From Neostapfia colusana (lineage: Eukaryota > Streptophyta > Magnoliopsida > Poales > Poaceae), in the NCBI GenBank assembly GCA_030760725.1, contig JASWHV010000011.1, positions 10,379,501 through 10,443,500 on the forward strand: DNA of 64,000 bases, read 5' to 3'. Below are positions 1 to 10,928 of this stretch, one piece after another. The position numbers were made by a program, and so were the translations under genes. A model generated the notes under the pieces. The model saw only the letters and a program-made list of their open reading frames with translations. It was not told the origin of the DNA and did no database searches. Each line of letters starts with the position of its first letter. The first letter of the stretch is position 1.

Positions 1-3000
1 CTCTTGCTGCGCCCTAGCCCCTGCCTAGTCTCATTTCTATTACTAAAGTGATCTCACCTCACTCAACCGAACCCGTGTGTCCGAATGCCTATCTCGCGAG
101 TAGATTCCATCTACTCGACTTGTACCGAAGTCCTATGAAGCATTAAGCGTAGCTTGTCTACTCGAGGTCCTTGACACTACCCTCACTCTTTTAGGAACCT
201 TTGGTTATGCAAGTGGGGTTTCATTCATCCTATACCTAATGCACATACATACTTCATATGACACATGTAAACAAAGTAAGACTTGTAAAAGGTTAATGCG
301 AACCGGGGCTTGCCTTGTTGCTGCTGGTCAGTAGTTAGTTCTTCGTCCGGAAGAAGGAAGTCCAGCACTTCCGGTGTCTCTTCTTCAATGGCTACACGTT
401 GAATACAATACTACATGTAAATCTAAATGCAATGTGTGAACCTAAATACATAATTGCTAATAACTCTAGCTAGCCCTCCCCTTTGGTTCTGAAATTTTTA
501 TGGTGGATTGGTAGGGGCCTAACCCGAGTTGTGACCAAGTTTTATTTGAAACAAAGTTCAATTGAACCTTGTACAAATAAAAGCCTCTTTGGTCAATAAT
601 TGAGCCCCTAAGTAATTCCAGGGTTTTTCATGGCTCCCACCATTACTTTCTGGAAACTAGAATTTAGGACGGTTCTAATGGAATTGGTTTCATGTCATTT
701 GAAGAATCCTACAGAAAGTTATGTCCTAATTAAGATTGGAGAAAATCTGAAAAATGTTTCTGTACATTTTCTATTTTCTCTGGGCAGTCCCCTTAATCAC
801 CCAATTAGGGTAACTAAATGAACTTGGATGAGTCTGAAAATTTTACTGGGATTCAGGGATTCTCCAATGAACCTTTCAGCCAAATTTCAGAATTTTTCAT
901 AAAGTAGTTCTCCAGATAAAATTCCCAACATTTTAAATTTTAGGGATTTAATTCTGGAAAACTATTCACTTTCATGAGCTGAATTTTGTATTGCTGGAAA
1001 GTACTCAGAATCCTGAGTTCAGCAAAATTTTGTTCACTGAATTTGGAGCTCTCTAGCCAAAGTTCTGAGGATTTGAAGTTTGGAAGAATTCTGAAAATCG
1101 GGGGAAAATTTTAAACTCTCGGGGCCCGCGGGGACACGTGTCGAGCGCGGAGGTGTCCTGCACACCGGGGATACCATACGTGTTGAGCGCGGAGGTGTCC
1201 GGCACACCGGAGCTCACAGTGTATTCGCGCGCCAGCACAGCCGATCCATGGCCTCACCCGATCCCGATTTAAATTCTTCAGCCGCTGACACGTGGGCCAG
1301 ACGGCTTCGTCTTCCTCCTGCCGTTCTCTCGCCCCCGCGCCGCCGACCTCGCCGGAGCAGACTCGGGGCTCGCCGTCTGGCCGCTGCCGGACCTCCCATG
1401 GTCTGAAACTCACCGCCAGGGGGTTGTCGACGTCGAGGAACACGTCGGTGGTGACAGGTCGGGTTGGGGGTGACCGGAAATAGCTCGGCGACGTGCCGCG
1501 GCCTCGGTTGAGGTTCGACACCATCGACCGTGGTTTCTAAACCCGCCAACACCTCGAACAAACGGCCCTACAGCATCAGTGTACCTCTAGGAAGCTCAAC
1601 AAGGTGTCAAAAGGGTTCAGGGATGGCGGCAAGTCGGTCGGCACCGTGTGACCGATCGTGCCGCCATGACCGCCCTCGATCGAGCTCGAAATTCGTCACT
1701 CCTAGACAGTTTCACGCAACGGATGCAGAAAAGAACTTGATCGCCGGCTAGTCCAGCGTCTATGTGCAAGATTTGATGACCTCCGAAAGATCATAGAGCA
1801 ATTTAAAGAAACCGTACCGGAAGCTCGGTTTACGGTCGCCGGAGCAAAAACTGGAAATTCTCTGCGGATTCTTCACGGTTGGCTTCCAAACTTGGAGGAG
1901 AGCAGCACGGTGGTCGCTCGCTCCTGTTGCCTCTCTCGCTGGACCGTGAAAACGCCTGTGGAACGCTGCCCACGGGCTCCTGACTCTCGGCTGAGGCTAG
2001 GTCGCCGCGGTGGCGATCGTCTTTGGGCAAAGGAGGTCGGAGCTCGAGGTTTCTGGTGTTGGAGAGGTGGAGTGCGAGCTCTGGTGGCTGTCTAGCAGCT
2101 CAGGGACGAAGGAGGAGATGGTTTTGCTGGTTTTCCCGATTGAGCAGAGAGCTGCGGCGAGAAACAATGCCGCTGCTCGGGTTTGCCCGCGAGAAGATAA
2201 AGCCGGCCGACTCCCGCTTGGTCGAGGCGGTGCCGGTCGCGTGGGGGCGCGAGCCAGCCGCCCTGGGCACCAGCGCGCGGAGAGGGAAGCAGCTGGTGGC
2301 GCAGGTAGCTGCTCGGTGGCACAGCCGACAGCTGCTCGGTGGAATTTCCCACCGAGACTCTGACTTTGGGTGCAAGTTTCTCCTTCTCCCCTCTATGACA
2401 TGTGGGTCCCACCCGGGGTTTTAACCTCTGAAATTTACTGCTAATCACTGTTAGAAACAGTGAGCCCCATAATACCCCTGGTGATTCAAATTATTCACCC
2501 CTCAGCCATTTGAATTGAATAGAATTCAAATTGGGTTCGGCTTGGGTGAATTTCAGCACAGGTTTAGTTTTTAATTCAAATAAAGTTTGAATTCGTCCCA
2601 CTTAGCTCATGTCAAGATCAACTACAAATGGAGTGAAAATTGGTGTGTGAGCTCACAAAAATGTGCTGAATAAGAATATGAAGCTAACTTTTTAATTTGG
2701 GTGATGAAAGTTGCTGCAATTTGAATTTACATTCAAATTGGACTCTTTTTCAAATAACCCAAAAAGTGCCTCAAAAAGTGTTGGATTTCTATGAAACTTG
2801 GACTGAACCTTCCCAAGACTTTTTAAGTTCTAGGGGTGAGCTCAACCTCTCATGTTCCTATGTCCAAATCCCACTTTGTGAAAAGGAAGACTTTCCCCTA
2901 TAATCACTCTTTTGATGAAGGTTACTTGCTCTTCACAATATTTCCTAAGATATCCCCAACGAAAACTGGGGTGTTGTGAGGTGAAGAAAAGTTTTTTGCA

Positions 3001-3024
3001 AGTCCCTTTTCTTGGGCTTTTACA
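1..3024 (-). repeat. E1 3' LTR, partial (about 1070 bases missing at the left)
   Basis: The LTR starts at 3024 on the minus strand with TGTAAAAGCCC directly after a polypurine tract. It matches 10541-13566 nearly base for base. From its start it holds an AT-rich part, a GC-rich part (about 1120-2440) typical of these LTRs, a second AT-rich part, then the conserved exon A (314-391). Exon B and the LTR end are outside the window. Confidence 0.93.
314..391 (-). CDS. exon A of the putative LTR-encoded acidic protein (E1 3' LTR copy)
   Basis: The exon is 78 nt, preceded by TAG (acceptor AG at 392-393) and followed by a GC-type donor, AAG then GCAAGC (308-313). It encodes I-E-E-E-T-P-E-V-L-D-F-L-L-P-D-E-E and then a Q-rich end. 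The peptide is identical to that of the other E1 LTR (10851-10928); three base differences between the copies are all synonymous. Upstream the frame closes within about ten codons (in-frame TAG), so use of the acceptor is the simplest way to reach it. Exon B of this copy lies outside the window. Function unknown. Confidence 0.5.
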
Positions 3025-3042
3025 TCCCTCCCCCCTTAAAAG
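3025..3042 (-). other. E1 polypurine tract
   Basis: On the minus strand CTTTTAA followed by six G, A and GGG abuts the LTR start TGTA. This is the expected primer for plus-strand DNA synthesis. Near-identical tracts precede the 3' LTRs of E4 (45611-45626) and E2 (54821-54837). Confidence 0.9.
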
Positions 3043-3090
3043 AATCTCGTCCCAAGATTACAAAAGAAGAGATAGTGATGTAGTAGGGAC

Positions 3091-6000
3091 TTACCCGTGT
3101 TGAGAAGCCATGTACTCCGGGTAATTTGAGTGAAGGAACTCCTCGCTCTCCCACGTCACTTCATCAGCGGTGTGGTTACTCCAGAGGATCTTGTAGAACC
3201 ACAATGTTCTGCTACGCGTGGTTCTGGCTTTCTCATCAAGAATTTCCACCGGATACTCATCATATGTTAAATCCGGTTTCAGCTCGCCGATGTCTTCGGT
3301 AGGAACAGCAGCTGTATGCTTCAAGCATTTTCGCAGTTGCGAAACATGGAAAATATCATGGACACCAGCCAGAGATGCCGGTAGCCCCAATCGATACGCT
3401 GCTTGTCCACACTTCTCGGTGATAGCGTAGGGTCCAATGAAACGGGGAGCGAGCTTCCCCTTCACACCGAACCGGTGCACGCCCTTCATCGGAGACACGC
3501 GGAGGTACACGTGTTCCCCAACATCAAAGTGCAACGGCCTACGCCTCTTATCAGCGTAGCTCTTCTGTCGGGATTGAGCGGCCTTCAAATTGGCTTGAAT
3601 TGTCCGAACGCGCTCTTCGGCGTCGTTCACCACATCAACTCCGAATGTGACCCTTTCACTGGACTCGCACCAATTTAATGGGGTGCGGCATTTATGACCG
3701 TAGAGAGCTTCGTAAGGTGCCATTTTGATACTAGCCTGATAGCCGTTGTTGTACGAGAATTCCGCCAATGGTAGGTGATCATCCCAGTTCCTACCATGGT
3801 GGATGGCACATGCTCTCAACATGTCTTCCAGGACTTGATTCACCCTCTCTGTCTGGCCATCTGTCTGAGGGTGATAGGCGGAGCTCTTGATCAACTTAGT
3901 ACCCAATGCAGCGTGTAGCTGCTCCCAAAAGCGAGATACAAATAATGCACCGCGATTTGAGACAATGGTCTTGGGTACCCCGTATAGGCATAGAATCTTC
4001 GCTATGTATAGCTCCGCATATTTGCCGGCACTGTAACGTGTATTCACCGGAATGAAGTGAGCCGTCTTGGTTAACCGATCAACGATTACCCATATGGAAT
4101 CATGCTTGTCGGTTGTTAGGGGTAATCCCACAATGAAATCCATGCTCACATCTTCCCATTTCCATGCCGGGATCTTCAGGGGTTGTAGCAGCCCTGATTT
4201 CTTCATGTGATCAGCCTTCACTCGTCGGCACGTATCACACTTGGATACGTACTTCGCTACCTCCCGTTTCATCCGTGTCCACCAAAATTTCTGTTTCAAA
4301 TCTTGGTACATCTTGTTGCTGCCCGGATGAATGGAGTATTTAGACAAGTGAGCTTCATAGAGGATCTTTTTCCTCAACTCCATATCTCGGGGCACGACTA
4401 TGCGGTCATTAAACCATAGCGTCCCCTCATCATCCTTCCGGAAACACTTGATCTCTCCATTGTCTATCCGTCTCCGGAGATGTGCCATGCCTTTATCCGT
4501 CTTCTGAGCTGCAATGATGTCCACCCTAATAGTAGGGATGAGGGCAAGGTTGTACAGCGATCCATAAGGAACCAAGTATAAACTTGGCTCTTCCTCCTCC
4601 ACCGGTGTAATGGTGAGGTGATGGACATGTGATTTCCGACTCAGTGCGTCGGCAACCACATTCGCCTTGCCGGGGTGGTAGTGAAGCTCAATCTCATAGT
4701 CCTTGATTAATTCTAACCACCTCCGTTGCCTCATGTTCAGCTCCTTCTGGGTGAAAATGTATTTCAAGCTCTTGTGGTCGGTGTAGAGATGCACCAAGTT
4801 CCCCAGGAGATAGTGCCTCCACATTTTTAGCGCCAACACCACGGCAGCAAGCTCAAGGTCATGAGTAGGGTAATGCTGCTCATGGTTCCGAAGTTGGCGT
4901 GATCCATAAGCGACCACACGTCCTTCCTGCATCAACACGCAGCCAAGCCCAATACCAGACGCGTCACAATACACGTCGAAGGGCTTTGTTGTATCCGGCT
5001 GAGCTAACACCGGGGCTGTTGTGAGATACTTCACCAATGTTTGGAATGCTCCTTCACACGCCGTGTTCCAAACATATTTCGTCCCTTTCTTCAGTAATTC
5101 TGTCATCGGCTTAGCGAGCTTGGAGAAACATGGAATGAATCTCCGATAGTATCCCGCTAACCCGAGGAAGCTTCTGACTTCATGGAAAGAAGTGGGAGCT
5201 TTCCGTTCCAGCACTTGCTCTATCTTGCCTGGGTCAACTGCAATGCCTTCCGCTGAGATGATATGTCCCAAGAATGGCACTTGGCTGATCCAAAACTCGC
5301 ATTTACTGAACTTGGCGTAGAGCTTATGGTCTCGCAATCGTTGAAGAACGATCCGCAAGTGTTCGGCATGTTTGGCCTCTGTCTTGGAGTAAACCAAGAT
5401 ATCGTTAATGAACACTATCACGAACTTGTCCAGCTCCGGCATGAACACCGAGTTCATGAGATACATGAAATGGGCTGGAGCATTTGTGAGACCAAAGGAC
5501 ATGACGAAATATTCATATAAGCCGTATCTCATCGAGAACGCCGTCTTCGGGATATCCTCCGCTCGGATCTTGATCTGGTGATATCCAGAGTGAAGGTCCA
5601 TCTTTGAGAATACACTTGCCCCCACAAGTTGATCAAACAAGATGTCAATACGGGGCAGTGGGTACTTATTCTTGATGGTGACGGCGTTGAGCGGCCGGTA
5701 ATCCACACACAGCCTCAGGGTCTCATCCTTCTTCTTCACGAATAGCGCCGAGCATCCCCAAGGCGAGGAACTCGGCCTAATGAAACCCTTGCTCAACAGG
5801 TCATTGAGCTGTTCTTTCAGTTCAGCTAGCTCATTTGGAGCCATCTTGTATGGTCTCCGTGATATGGGCGTAGCCCCGGGTGCGAGCTCGATCTTGAACT
5901 CGACATCCCGCTCAGGTGGCATGCCCGGAAGATCATCCGGGAACACATCAGGATACTCCCGGACTACGGGGATGTCCTCTAACTTGAGAGCTTCAGCGTT

Positions 6001-7623
6001 ATTAATCTCTAAAACTTCCCGGACTGGCGTGTCTAACACCATGGAATGCGGACGGTGGAATGGAGAATTTAAGTGAACCATCCGTGTCCGAGTCTCTAGG
6101 ACAGCGACATGGTATTGTAGCCATGACATCCCTAAGATTGCATCAATCTTTTGTCCCATAAGAATTATCAAGGTGGTGGGATATAGTTTCCCACCTAAGC
6201 ACAGAGGTGCCTTTGGAATCATCATATTAGCTGAAATCTTCCCTCCCGGTGAGCAAATCATATAAGTGCAGTCGGTTGGGAAGACTTGCATTTGATGCTT
6301 AGCCACATAGGATGCACTTGTAAAGCTGTGGGTTGCACCAGAATCAAACAATATGACGATGGCTTGATTGTTGAGAGTAAACGTACCCGCCAGCACGTTG
6401 TCTCCCTCTGGGGCGCCGTCATTGTCGAGGTTGCGGACGCCTCCAGTCCGCTGACCAACCTTCTTCATCGGAGGTCGGCCTCGAGCACCGCCCTGGAACT
6501 GGGCTTGCCCGCTGCTCTGCTGCCCCTGGGGACAGTCCTTCGCGAAATGGCCCGCCTGGCCACACGTGAAGCAGGTGAAACGGGGCGGTCCCCCGCTGAT
6601 CGGTGGACGGAAACCCAGGGCGCGTTGTGGCGGTTGAAACACCCGGGGTACCGTCTGCTGCTGCTGTTGCTGTCTTGGTGGTGGCATTGGCGGACGGAAC
6701 GAGGGCAACTGGAACGGTCGTCCCCCGAACCGTTGGGGTCGCGCCGGTGGATGCCACTGCTGCCCGGATGGTGTCCGATACACCATACGGTACTTCTGAG
6801 GCGCGCCACCACCGCTGCTAGGTGGAGCGCTGCGCTTCCTCTGCTCAGCTGCCAACTCCCGCTGAGCGTCCTCTTGCATGATCGCGGCATTGACTAAGTC
6901 GTTGAATGTGCCGCGATTCCACTGAACGAGGTGCGTCTTCATTTCGGGGTGTAACTCCCGATAGAAGTGCTCCCTCTTCTTCTCCTCCGTGGAGATGTAG
7001 TCTGACGCATACTGCGCCAGATGGTTGAAGGCACGGGAGTAGTCGTGGGCACTCCTCCCGCCCTGCTTCAGCTCCAAGAATTCTTGGAACTTCCTCTTCA
7101 TGATCCTGGGAGGAATATGATAGGCGCGGAACGCCTCCCGGAACTCTTGCCATTCCACGGCATGGCCAGCCGGACGTGAGGCGACATAATTCGCCCACCA
7201 CGCACCGGCGGCACCGTGGAGCTGCTGTGCTGCGAACAGGGTCTTCTGCCGCTCCGTACATTGGAGCAGCCCGAACTTGGACTCGATAGTCCGCAGCCAG
7301 TTGTCCGCCTCCAGTGGTTCTTCGGCTTCGGTGAACACTGGAGGGTGCGTACTCATGAAATCCGAGTACGACACATCCCGGGGCTCACGAGGCCCTCTGT
7401 CTTGACGTCCCCCCGCCTGAGACGTATTCTGCACGATCGTGCGGAGCAGGTCGGTCTGCTCCTCACGACCTCCCACCAATGCTGCTATCACATCCGCTAG
7501 AGTAAGCGGAGGCGGCGGTGGTGGCTGCTGCTGCGGGGTGCTGTCGTAGGCCAGTGGCTGGGAGTCATCACCTCCCTGTTGGCTAGAGCCACCAACCTCA
7601 TGCGTGGTCCTAGTACGAACCAT
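3091..7623 (-). CDS. gag-pol: E1 Gag-Pol polyprotein (1510 aa), open but with two catalytic Asp-to-Asn changes
   Basis: The frame encodes all replication proteins of a chromovirus. Visible in order: Pro-rich N-terminus; Gag core about 90-260; zinc knuckle C351-C354-H359-C364; protease DSGA at 427; reverse transcriptase about 560-840; RNase H with D887, E924, D949, D992; integrase zinc site H1092-H1099-C1129-C1132; integrase core; chromodomain about 1458-1500. The start is set at the Met of MVRTR, nine codons into the longest frame: the same start is in E2, and a 3' splice site (TTGCAG) abuts it. Two catalytic residues differ. RT reads F-I-N-D, with Asn740 (codon 5404-5406) where E4 has Asp. 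The integrase DD35E set reads D1162, Asn1223 (3955-3957), E1259, with exactly 35 residues between the last two. Inference: Gag and protease could work, but polymerisation and integration probably do not. Confidence 0.95.
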   Translation of the reverse strand: MVRTRTTHEVGGSSQQGGDDSQPLAYDSTPQQQPPPPPPLTLADVIAALVGGREEQTDLLRTIVQNTSQAGGRQDRGPREPRDVSYSDFMSTHPPVFTEAEEPLEADNWLRTIESKFGLLQCTERQKTLFAAQQLHGAAGAWWANYVASRPAGHAVEWQEFREAFRAYHIPPRIMKRKFQEFLELKQGGRSAHDYSRAFNHLAQYASDYISTEEKKREHFYRELHPEMKTHLVQWNRGTFNDLVNAAIMQEDAQRELAAEQRKRSAPPSSGGGAPQKYRMVYRTPSGQQWHPPARPQRFGGRPFQLPSFRPPMPPPRQQQQQQTVPRVFQPPQRALGFRPPISGGPPRFTCFTCGQAGHFAKDCPQGQQSSGQAQFQGGARGRPPMKKVGQRTGGVRNLDNDGAPEGDNVLAGTFTLNNQAIVILFDSGATHSFTSASYVAKHQMQVFPTDCTYMICSPGGKISANMMIPKAPLCLGGKLYPTTLIILMGQKIDAILGMSWLQYHVAVLETRTRMVHLNSPFHRPHSMVLDTPVREVLEINNAEALKLEDIPVVREYPDVFPDDLPGMPPERDVEFKIELAPGATPISRRPYKMAPNELAELKEQLNDLLSKGFIRPSSSPWGCSALFVKKKDETLRLCVDYRPLNAVTIKNKYPLPRIDILFDQLVGASVFSKMDLHSGYHQIKIRAEDIPKTAFSMRYGLYEYFVMSFGLTNAPAHFMYLMNSVFMPELDKFVIVFINDILVYSKTEAKHAEHLRIVLQRLRDHKLYAKFSKCEFWISQVPFLGHIISAEGIAVDPGKIEQVLERKAPTSFHEVRSFLGLAGYYRRFIPCFSKLAKPMTELLKKGTKYVWNTACEGAFQTLVKYLTTAPVLAQPDTTKPFDVYCDASGIGLGCVLMQEGRVVAYGSRQLRNHEQHYPTHDLELAAVVLALKMWRHYLLGNLVHLYTDHKSLKYIFTQKELNMRQRRWLELIKDYEIELHYHPGKANVVADALSRKSHVHHLTITPVEEEEPSLYLVPYGSLYNLALIPTIRVDIIAAQKTDKGMAHLRRRIDNGEIKCFRKDDEGTLWFNDRIVVPRDMELRKKILYEAHLSKYSIHPGSNKMYQDLKQKFWWTRMKREVAKYVSKCDTCRRVKADHMKKSGLLQPLKIPAWKWEDVSMDFIVGLPLTTDKHDSIWVIVDRLTKTAHFIPVNTRYSAGKYAELYIAKILCLYGVPKTIVSNRGALFVSRFWEQLHAALGTKLIKSSAYHPQTDGQTERVNQVLEDMLRACAIHHGRNWDDHLPLAEFSYNNGYQASIKMAPYEALYGHKCRTPLNWCESSERVTFGVDVVNDAEERVRTIQANLKAAQSRQKSYADKRRRPLHFDVGEHVYLRVSPMKGVHRFGVKGKLAPRFIGPYAITEKCGQAAYRLGLPASLAGVHDIFHVSQLRKCLKHTAAVPTEDIGELKPDLTYDEYPVEILDEKARTTRSRTLWFYKILWSNHTADEVTWESEEFLHSNYPEYMASQHG

Positions 7624-7650
7624 CTGCAACCACACGACAATAATCATCAG
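7624..7650 (-). promoter_or_regulatory. candidate 3' splice site abutting the E1 gag start
   Basis: The minus strand reads CTGAT, then 23 nt ending TTGCAG, then the gag ATG. CTGAT fits the plant branch-point consensus (CTRAY). E2 has the same arrangement with the same 23-nt spacing (ending at 27881), and E4 a similar one with 22 nt. Splicing here would bring gag close to the cap by removing a leader of several kb. Confidence 0.5.
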
Positions 7651-9456
7651 TCCCGCAGCATTGTTGCATGCAGACCAATAAAAATGGGCGTAAAAACATT
7701 ATGACAACAAAAACATGCGATATATCTCGTAAGTAGATAATGTAATAACTTTGCACAAGCTACACCATTACCAGACCAAACACAAGCTAGTTTAATCCAA
7801 CTTCATGAACCCCCACTTTGGAAGCTCACCATAACTAGGTTTGGTCACTACGAGATATTACTATTGCTTTGTCATCACGTAAACCACCCTTAGGGTACAA
7901 CACCCTCTCCAATGAGTTCAAACTGTCATTCTTCTGTCAGAATGACCAGTTTCTACCTATTCCAAGTTTTGATCTGGTTATGGAATTTTCCTGACTCAAG
8001 TTGAATGCCAAAGTTAAAGTTAACTTCAGTATCTCCCCAACGAGTATTCATTTGCCCCCAGATCAGCTTTGGTTAAAAAGTTATGCTAATTCAAAGTCAG
8101 CAGAATTCCTGGAAGAATTTTAACAGCACCTCCCTTGGAAGTTGCTGTTTTCAATTCGAGTTTCCACTGAACTCTGTGCTGAAACATCAGAAACTTTGTA
8201 TTGCAAGGATGTCACACATCTTCTCCCCTTTCTAAGGATGTATCATATGAAAATTTTTAAATTTTTCTACTGGGATTTGTGTTTGAAAAACAGAACAGTC
8301 CAGAGAATGTTTTACTCTGTCCTGGTTCTGGACAGTTTACATTCCTCTGGGATTTAAGCCATCTTAAGGTGAGTTTGAGCTCTGGAAGTCTACAACAAAG
8401 TTGTAGCGTACTTAAATACCTTTCCAGAACTATATAGCTCACCTCTCTGGGCTAAAAGATCTGTGAGTTGTCCCCTGTTGAAGATCAGCAAACTTGCTGT
8501 CCAAAACAGAGCACTCTGTTTTTCAGTCTTTTTGGAACTACACTCATCACTATCCCATTCTTATACCCAACCAGGGTCCTAAATGTGGAACCTATAGATT
8601 TTAATTCCTTGTTATCATTATTTTCATGCATATGCCTACAATATCTCGGTACTACGTTCCTCACCAAAGAAAATCCTAACCGGATCATACCGGCATATAC
8701 GTCTCCAGTGTGGCACTAAACGGTCTCTCGCACACGTTTTCTACACGGATACATACGTGGTTAGTACCTGCAGAAGACCACACAATGATGGTGCACTCAA
8801 AGGTTGTTCATTTCAGGCAGTTCCATATTTAAAAGTAAATACAAACGCCCGTATCATTTCTATACGGCCGTCCTTGAGTTAGGTCACGTCTCAAGGTACG
8901 TGATCATGTTTCAACACCACACGACGGGGAACCCGAGTAGGTCATGAACGGGTCGTCACGGTTGGGAATGTTATCAACCCAACAGATACCACCTACTGCC
9001 CTGCAGGGCACGCCGATGGCAAGCGCTGCGTATGTCCTCCTGGTTATTTCCAGACGAACACACTCTCGCGTTACTGACCACGCGATGGGGTCTCCACTTA
9101 CTTGCCTAATGCACGCTTGGGATCAGCGTTTCATATAAACTCAGGAACATGAAGAGTCCAAGAGTTTCATATTGACGTCTCACACCAAGCTGTGAGATCA
9201 GTCCCTGAACCACGTTCCTCGTCAGGGGGAGCTAACCGAAATTGAACTGCTTTCGGTGGCGTTCCTTACCATACTTACCAGAACGTAGGTGCGTCGTTAC
9301 ATAATTAAAATTCAGAATTATAACACATAAGTTAGTCTTTGCCACTTTAAGTAACTATGCTAGTATAGTCCTTACTTGGGCAGCTACCAAATCCTCACCG
9401 TATACCTAAGTTTTCCCCATAATGCAGTCCTTAAGTACTGTGCTATCCCCAATGCA
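7651..9456 (-). other. E1 untranslated leader between primer site and gag
   Basis: About 1.8 kb with no coding frame I can support. It matches the E2 leader (26114-27882) in parts, for example the motif around GGTTAGCTCCC, and E4's leader more distantly. It lacks the extra ORF seen in E4 at the equivalent place. Confidence 0.75.
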
Positions 9457-9468
9457 GCTCTGATACCA
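9457..9468 (-). other. E1 primer binding site, tRNA-iMet
   Basis: On the minus strand this reads TGGTATCAGAGC, complementary to the 3' end of plant initiator Met tRNA, three bases after the 5' LTR end. It fixes the LTR boundary at 9472. Confidence 0.93.
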
Positions 9469-9512
9469 GGCTGTGGCGGACCGGAGTCCGCTCATCCAGG
9501 ATCGCAGAGGGT

Positions 9513-9533
9513 GGTGCCGCGCGATGCGACACC
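9513..9533 (-). other. conserved terminal LTR hairpin (E1)
   Basis: The transcribed strand has a 7-bp stem (GGTGTCG with CGGCACC, one G.U pair) and a 7-nt loop, after the poly(A) signal and just inside the LTR end. The same stem with changed bases occurs in E4 (38248-38266) and S3 (60385-60405), and a weaker form in E2 (61852-61872). Confidence 0.5.
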
Positions 9534-9625
9534 CGACAGCACACGTCATAAGAACACATTATATTACATGGGAAAAACAAACTGAATGTACAAAGTAGTA
9601 CACTTCTCAGTTACAAACTAGGGTC

Positions 9626-9631
9626 TTTATT
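9626..9631 (-). terminator. poly(A) signal AATAAA in E1 5' LTR
   Basis: AATAAA on the minus strand, about 100 nt after the exon B stop codon. E2, E4 and S3 have AATAAA at a similar place (26077, 38204, 60340). Confidence 0.5.
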
Positions 9632-9728
9632 ACACAGCGGAAGTTTCTTTTATACAACTCACGCCCGCCTATCTAGCAAAAGTGGTTGCCCAGCCCTAGG
9701 GCAAACCACACTAGCTGCACTCCTCAGC

Positions 9729-10928
9729 TCAGCGCGGCGTGTACGGCTCCCACTCAGCCGTGGTCCCCGACGGAGGGTAACCCTCGCCGGTGGACTCATA
9801 CTCCGAGTCCGTGGGTGGCTCCTCACCTGAAAAACACTTAAGCAGCAACCGTGAGCACGAAGGCTCAGCAAGGCTTAACCGACTCACCTAAGCATGAAAC
9901 TCTACATGAGGTGTACCATGACATAGGATAGCAATGTTGCAGCAAATGGACACGCCTACAAGTTCATCCTTAGTTCAGCTTTTAGCAACAAGTTAACGGT
10001 TCATAAAGCTGAAATTTAGTTAGCAATATTTGGTGGCACACATGTAACAATAAAATTATATCATAACAGCAATATTGAATCATAACATTCCATTCATTAA
10101 TCTACGTTACGACGCAGTGAACAAGCGGTACTCGTCACCGTGAGGGACGGCGAATCGACTTGATATACACCTGCAGGGAAACCCAAAGAGCACGTCACGT
10201 ACGCCCACCCGTGGAGCTGCACAGCACGCTCACTCGATGTCGTACGGGACAACCTTTCACCCAACAGCCCAAACGTCGAACCGGTCGCACCGAAACGAGC
10301 AGGAGGTTCCCCACACGGAGCATCTCTCTATGCCCGTTGGCAGATTTCCACCTTTCTGCCCTCAACCTACACCTATAAATCGGTGTGCTATGCCTCGACG
10401 CCCGGAGGTTTAGGCTACATCGGTTTATCGGGGCCCATATATCCGATATGCCTTTGGTACGTTCAATACTTGTTCAGCAGGGCCGCACACGGATCGGTCC
10501 TCAATCGACACGGGCAGGGCTGCGCACACAAGAATCACTCTTGCTGCGCCGTAGCCCCTGCCTAGTCTCATTTTTATTACTAAAGTGATCTCACCTCACT
10601 CAACCGAACCCGTGTGTCCCAATGCCTATCTCGCGAGTAGATTCCATCTCCTCGACTTGTACCGAAGTCCTATGAATCATTAAGCGTAGCATGTCTACTC
10701 GAGGTCCTTGACACTACCCTCACTCTTTTAGGAACCTTTGGTTATGCAAGTAGGGTTTCATTCATCCTATACCTAATGCACATACATACTTCATATGACA
10801 AATGTAAACAAAGTAAGACTTGTAAAAGGTTAATGCAAACCGGGGCTTGCCTTGTTGCTGCTGGTCAGTAGTTAGTTCTTCATCCGGAAGAAGGAAATCC
10901 AGCACTTCCGGGGTCTCTTCTTCAATGG
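9729..10928 (-). CDS. putative spliced LTR gene in E1 5' LTR, exons A and B
   Basis: Exon A is 10928-10851 (78 nt) and exon B is 9826-9729 (98 nt, ending TGA). The 1024-nt intron has donor AAG/GCAAGC and acceptor TTTTTCAG/G. A candidate branch site CTCAC has its A exactly 25 nt before the acceptor end, as in E2, E4 and S3. Exon A ends one base into a codon and exon B supplies GT, giving Gly in frame. Exon B encodes an acidic tail with T-D-S-E-Y-E-S-T-G-E-G-Y and the end W-E-P-Y-T-P-R. No ATG is in frame with exon A, so at least one upstream exon is missing from my reading. I do not recognise the protein. The alternative is leftover DNA similarity between related LTRs; the multiple-of-three length changes across families argue against that. 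Confidence 0.5.

Noticed and set aside
630..821. Short frame of 63 aa in the AT-rich part of the E1 3' LTR
   Set aside because: The matching stretch of the other E1 LTR carries a one-base insertion that breaks it, and no other LTR family shares it.
1892..2448. Overlapping frames of 117-133 aa on both strands in the GC-rich part of the E1 LTRs (also 12434-12990 and 14454-14904)
   Set aside because: The frames are kept between the two E1 LTRs only because those are recent duplicates. Against T1 the minus-strand frame shifts in the middle and back again, so it is not conserved as protein. High GC content alone makes long frames likely.
6286..6897. 203-aa frame on the plus strand opposite E1 gag
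   Set aside because: It is the antisense shadow of the gag zinc-knuckle and linker region. E2 and E4 do not keep it.
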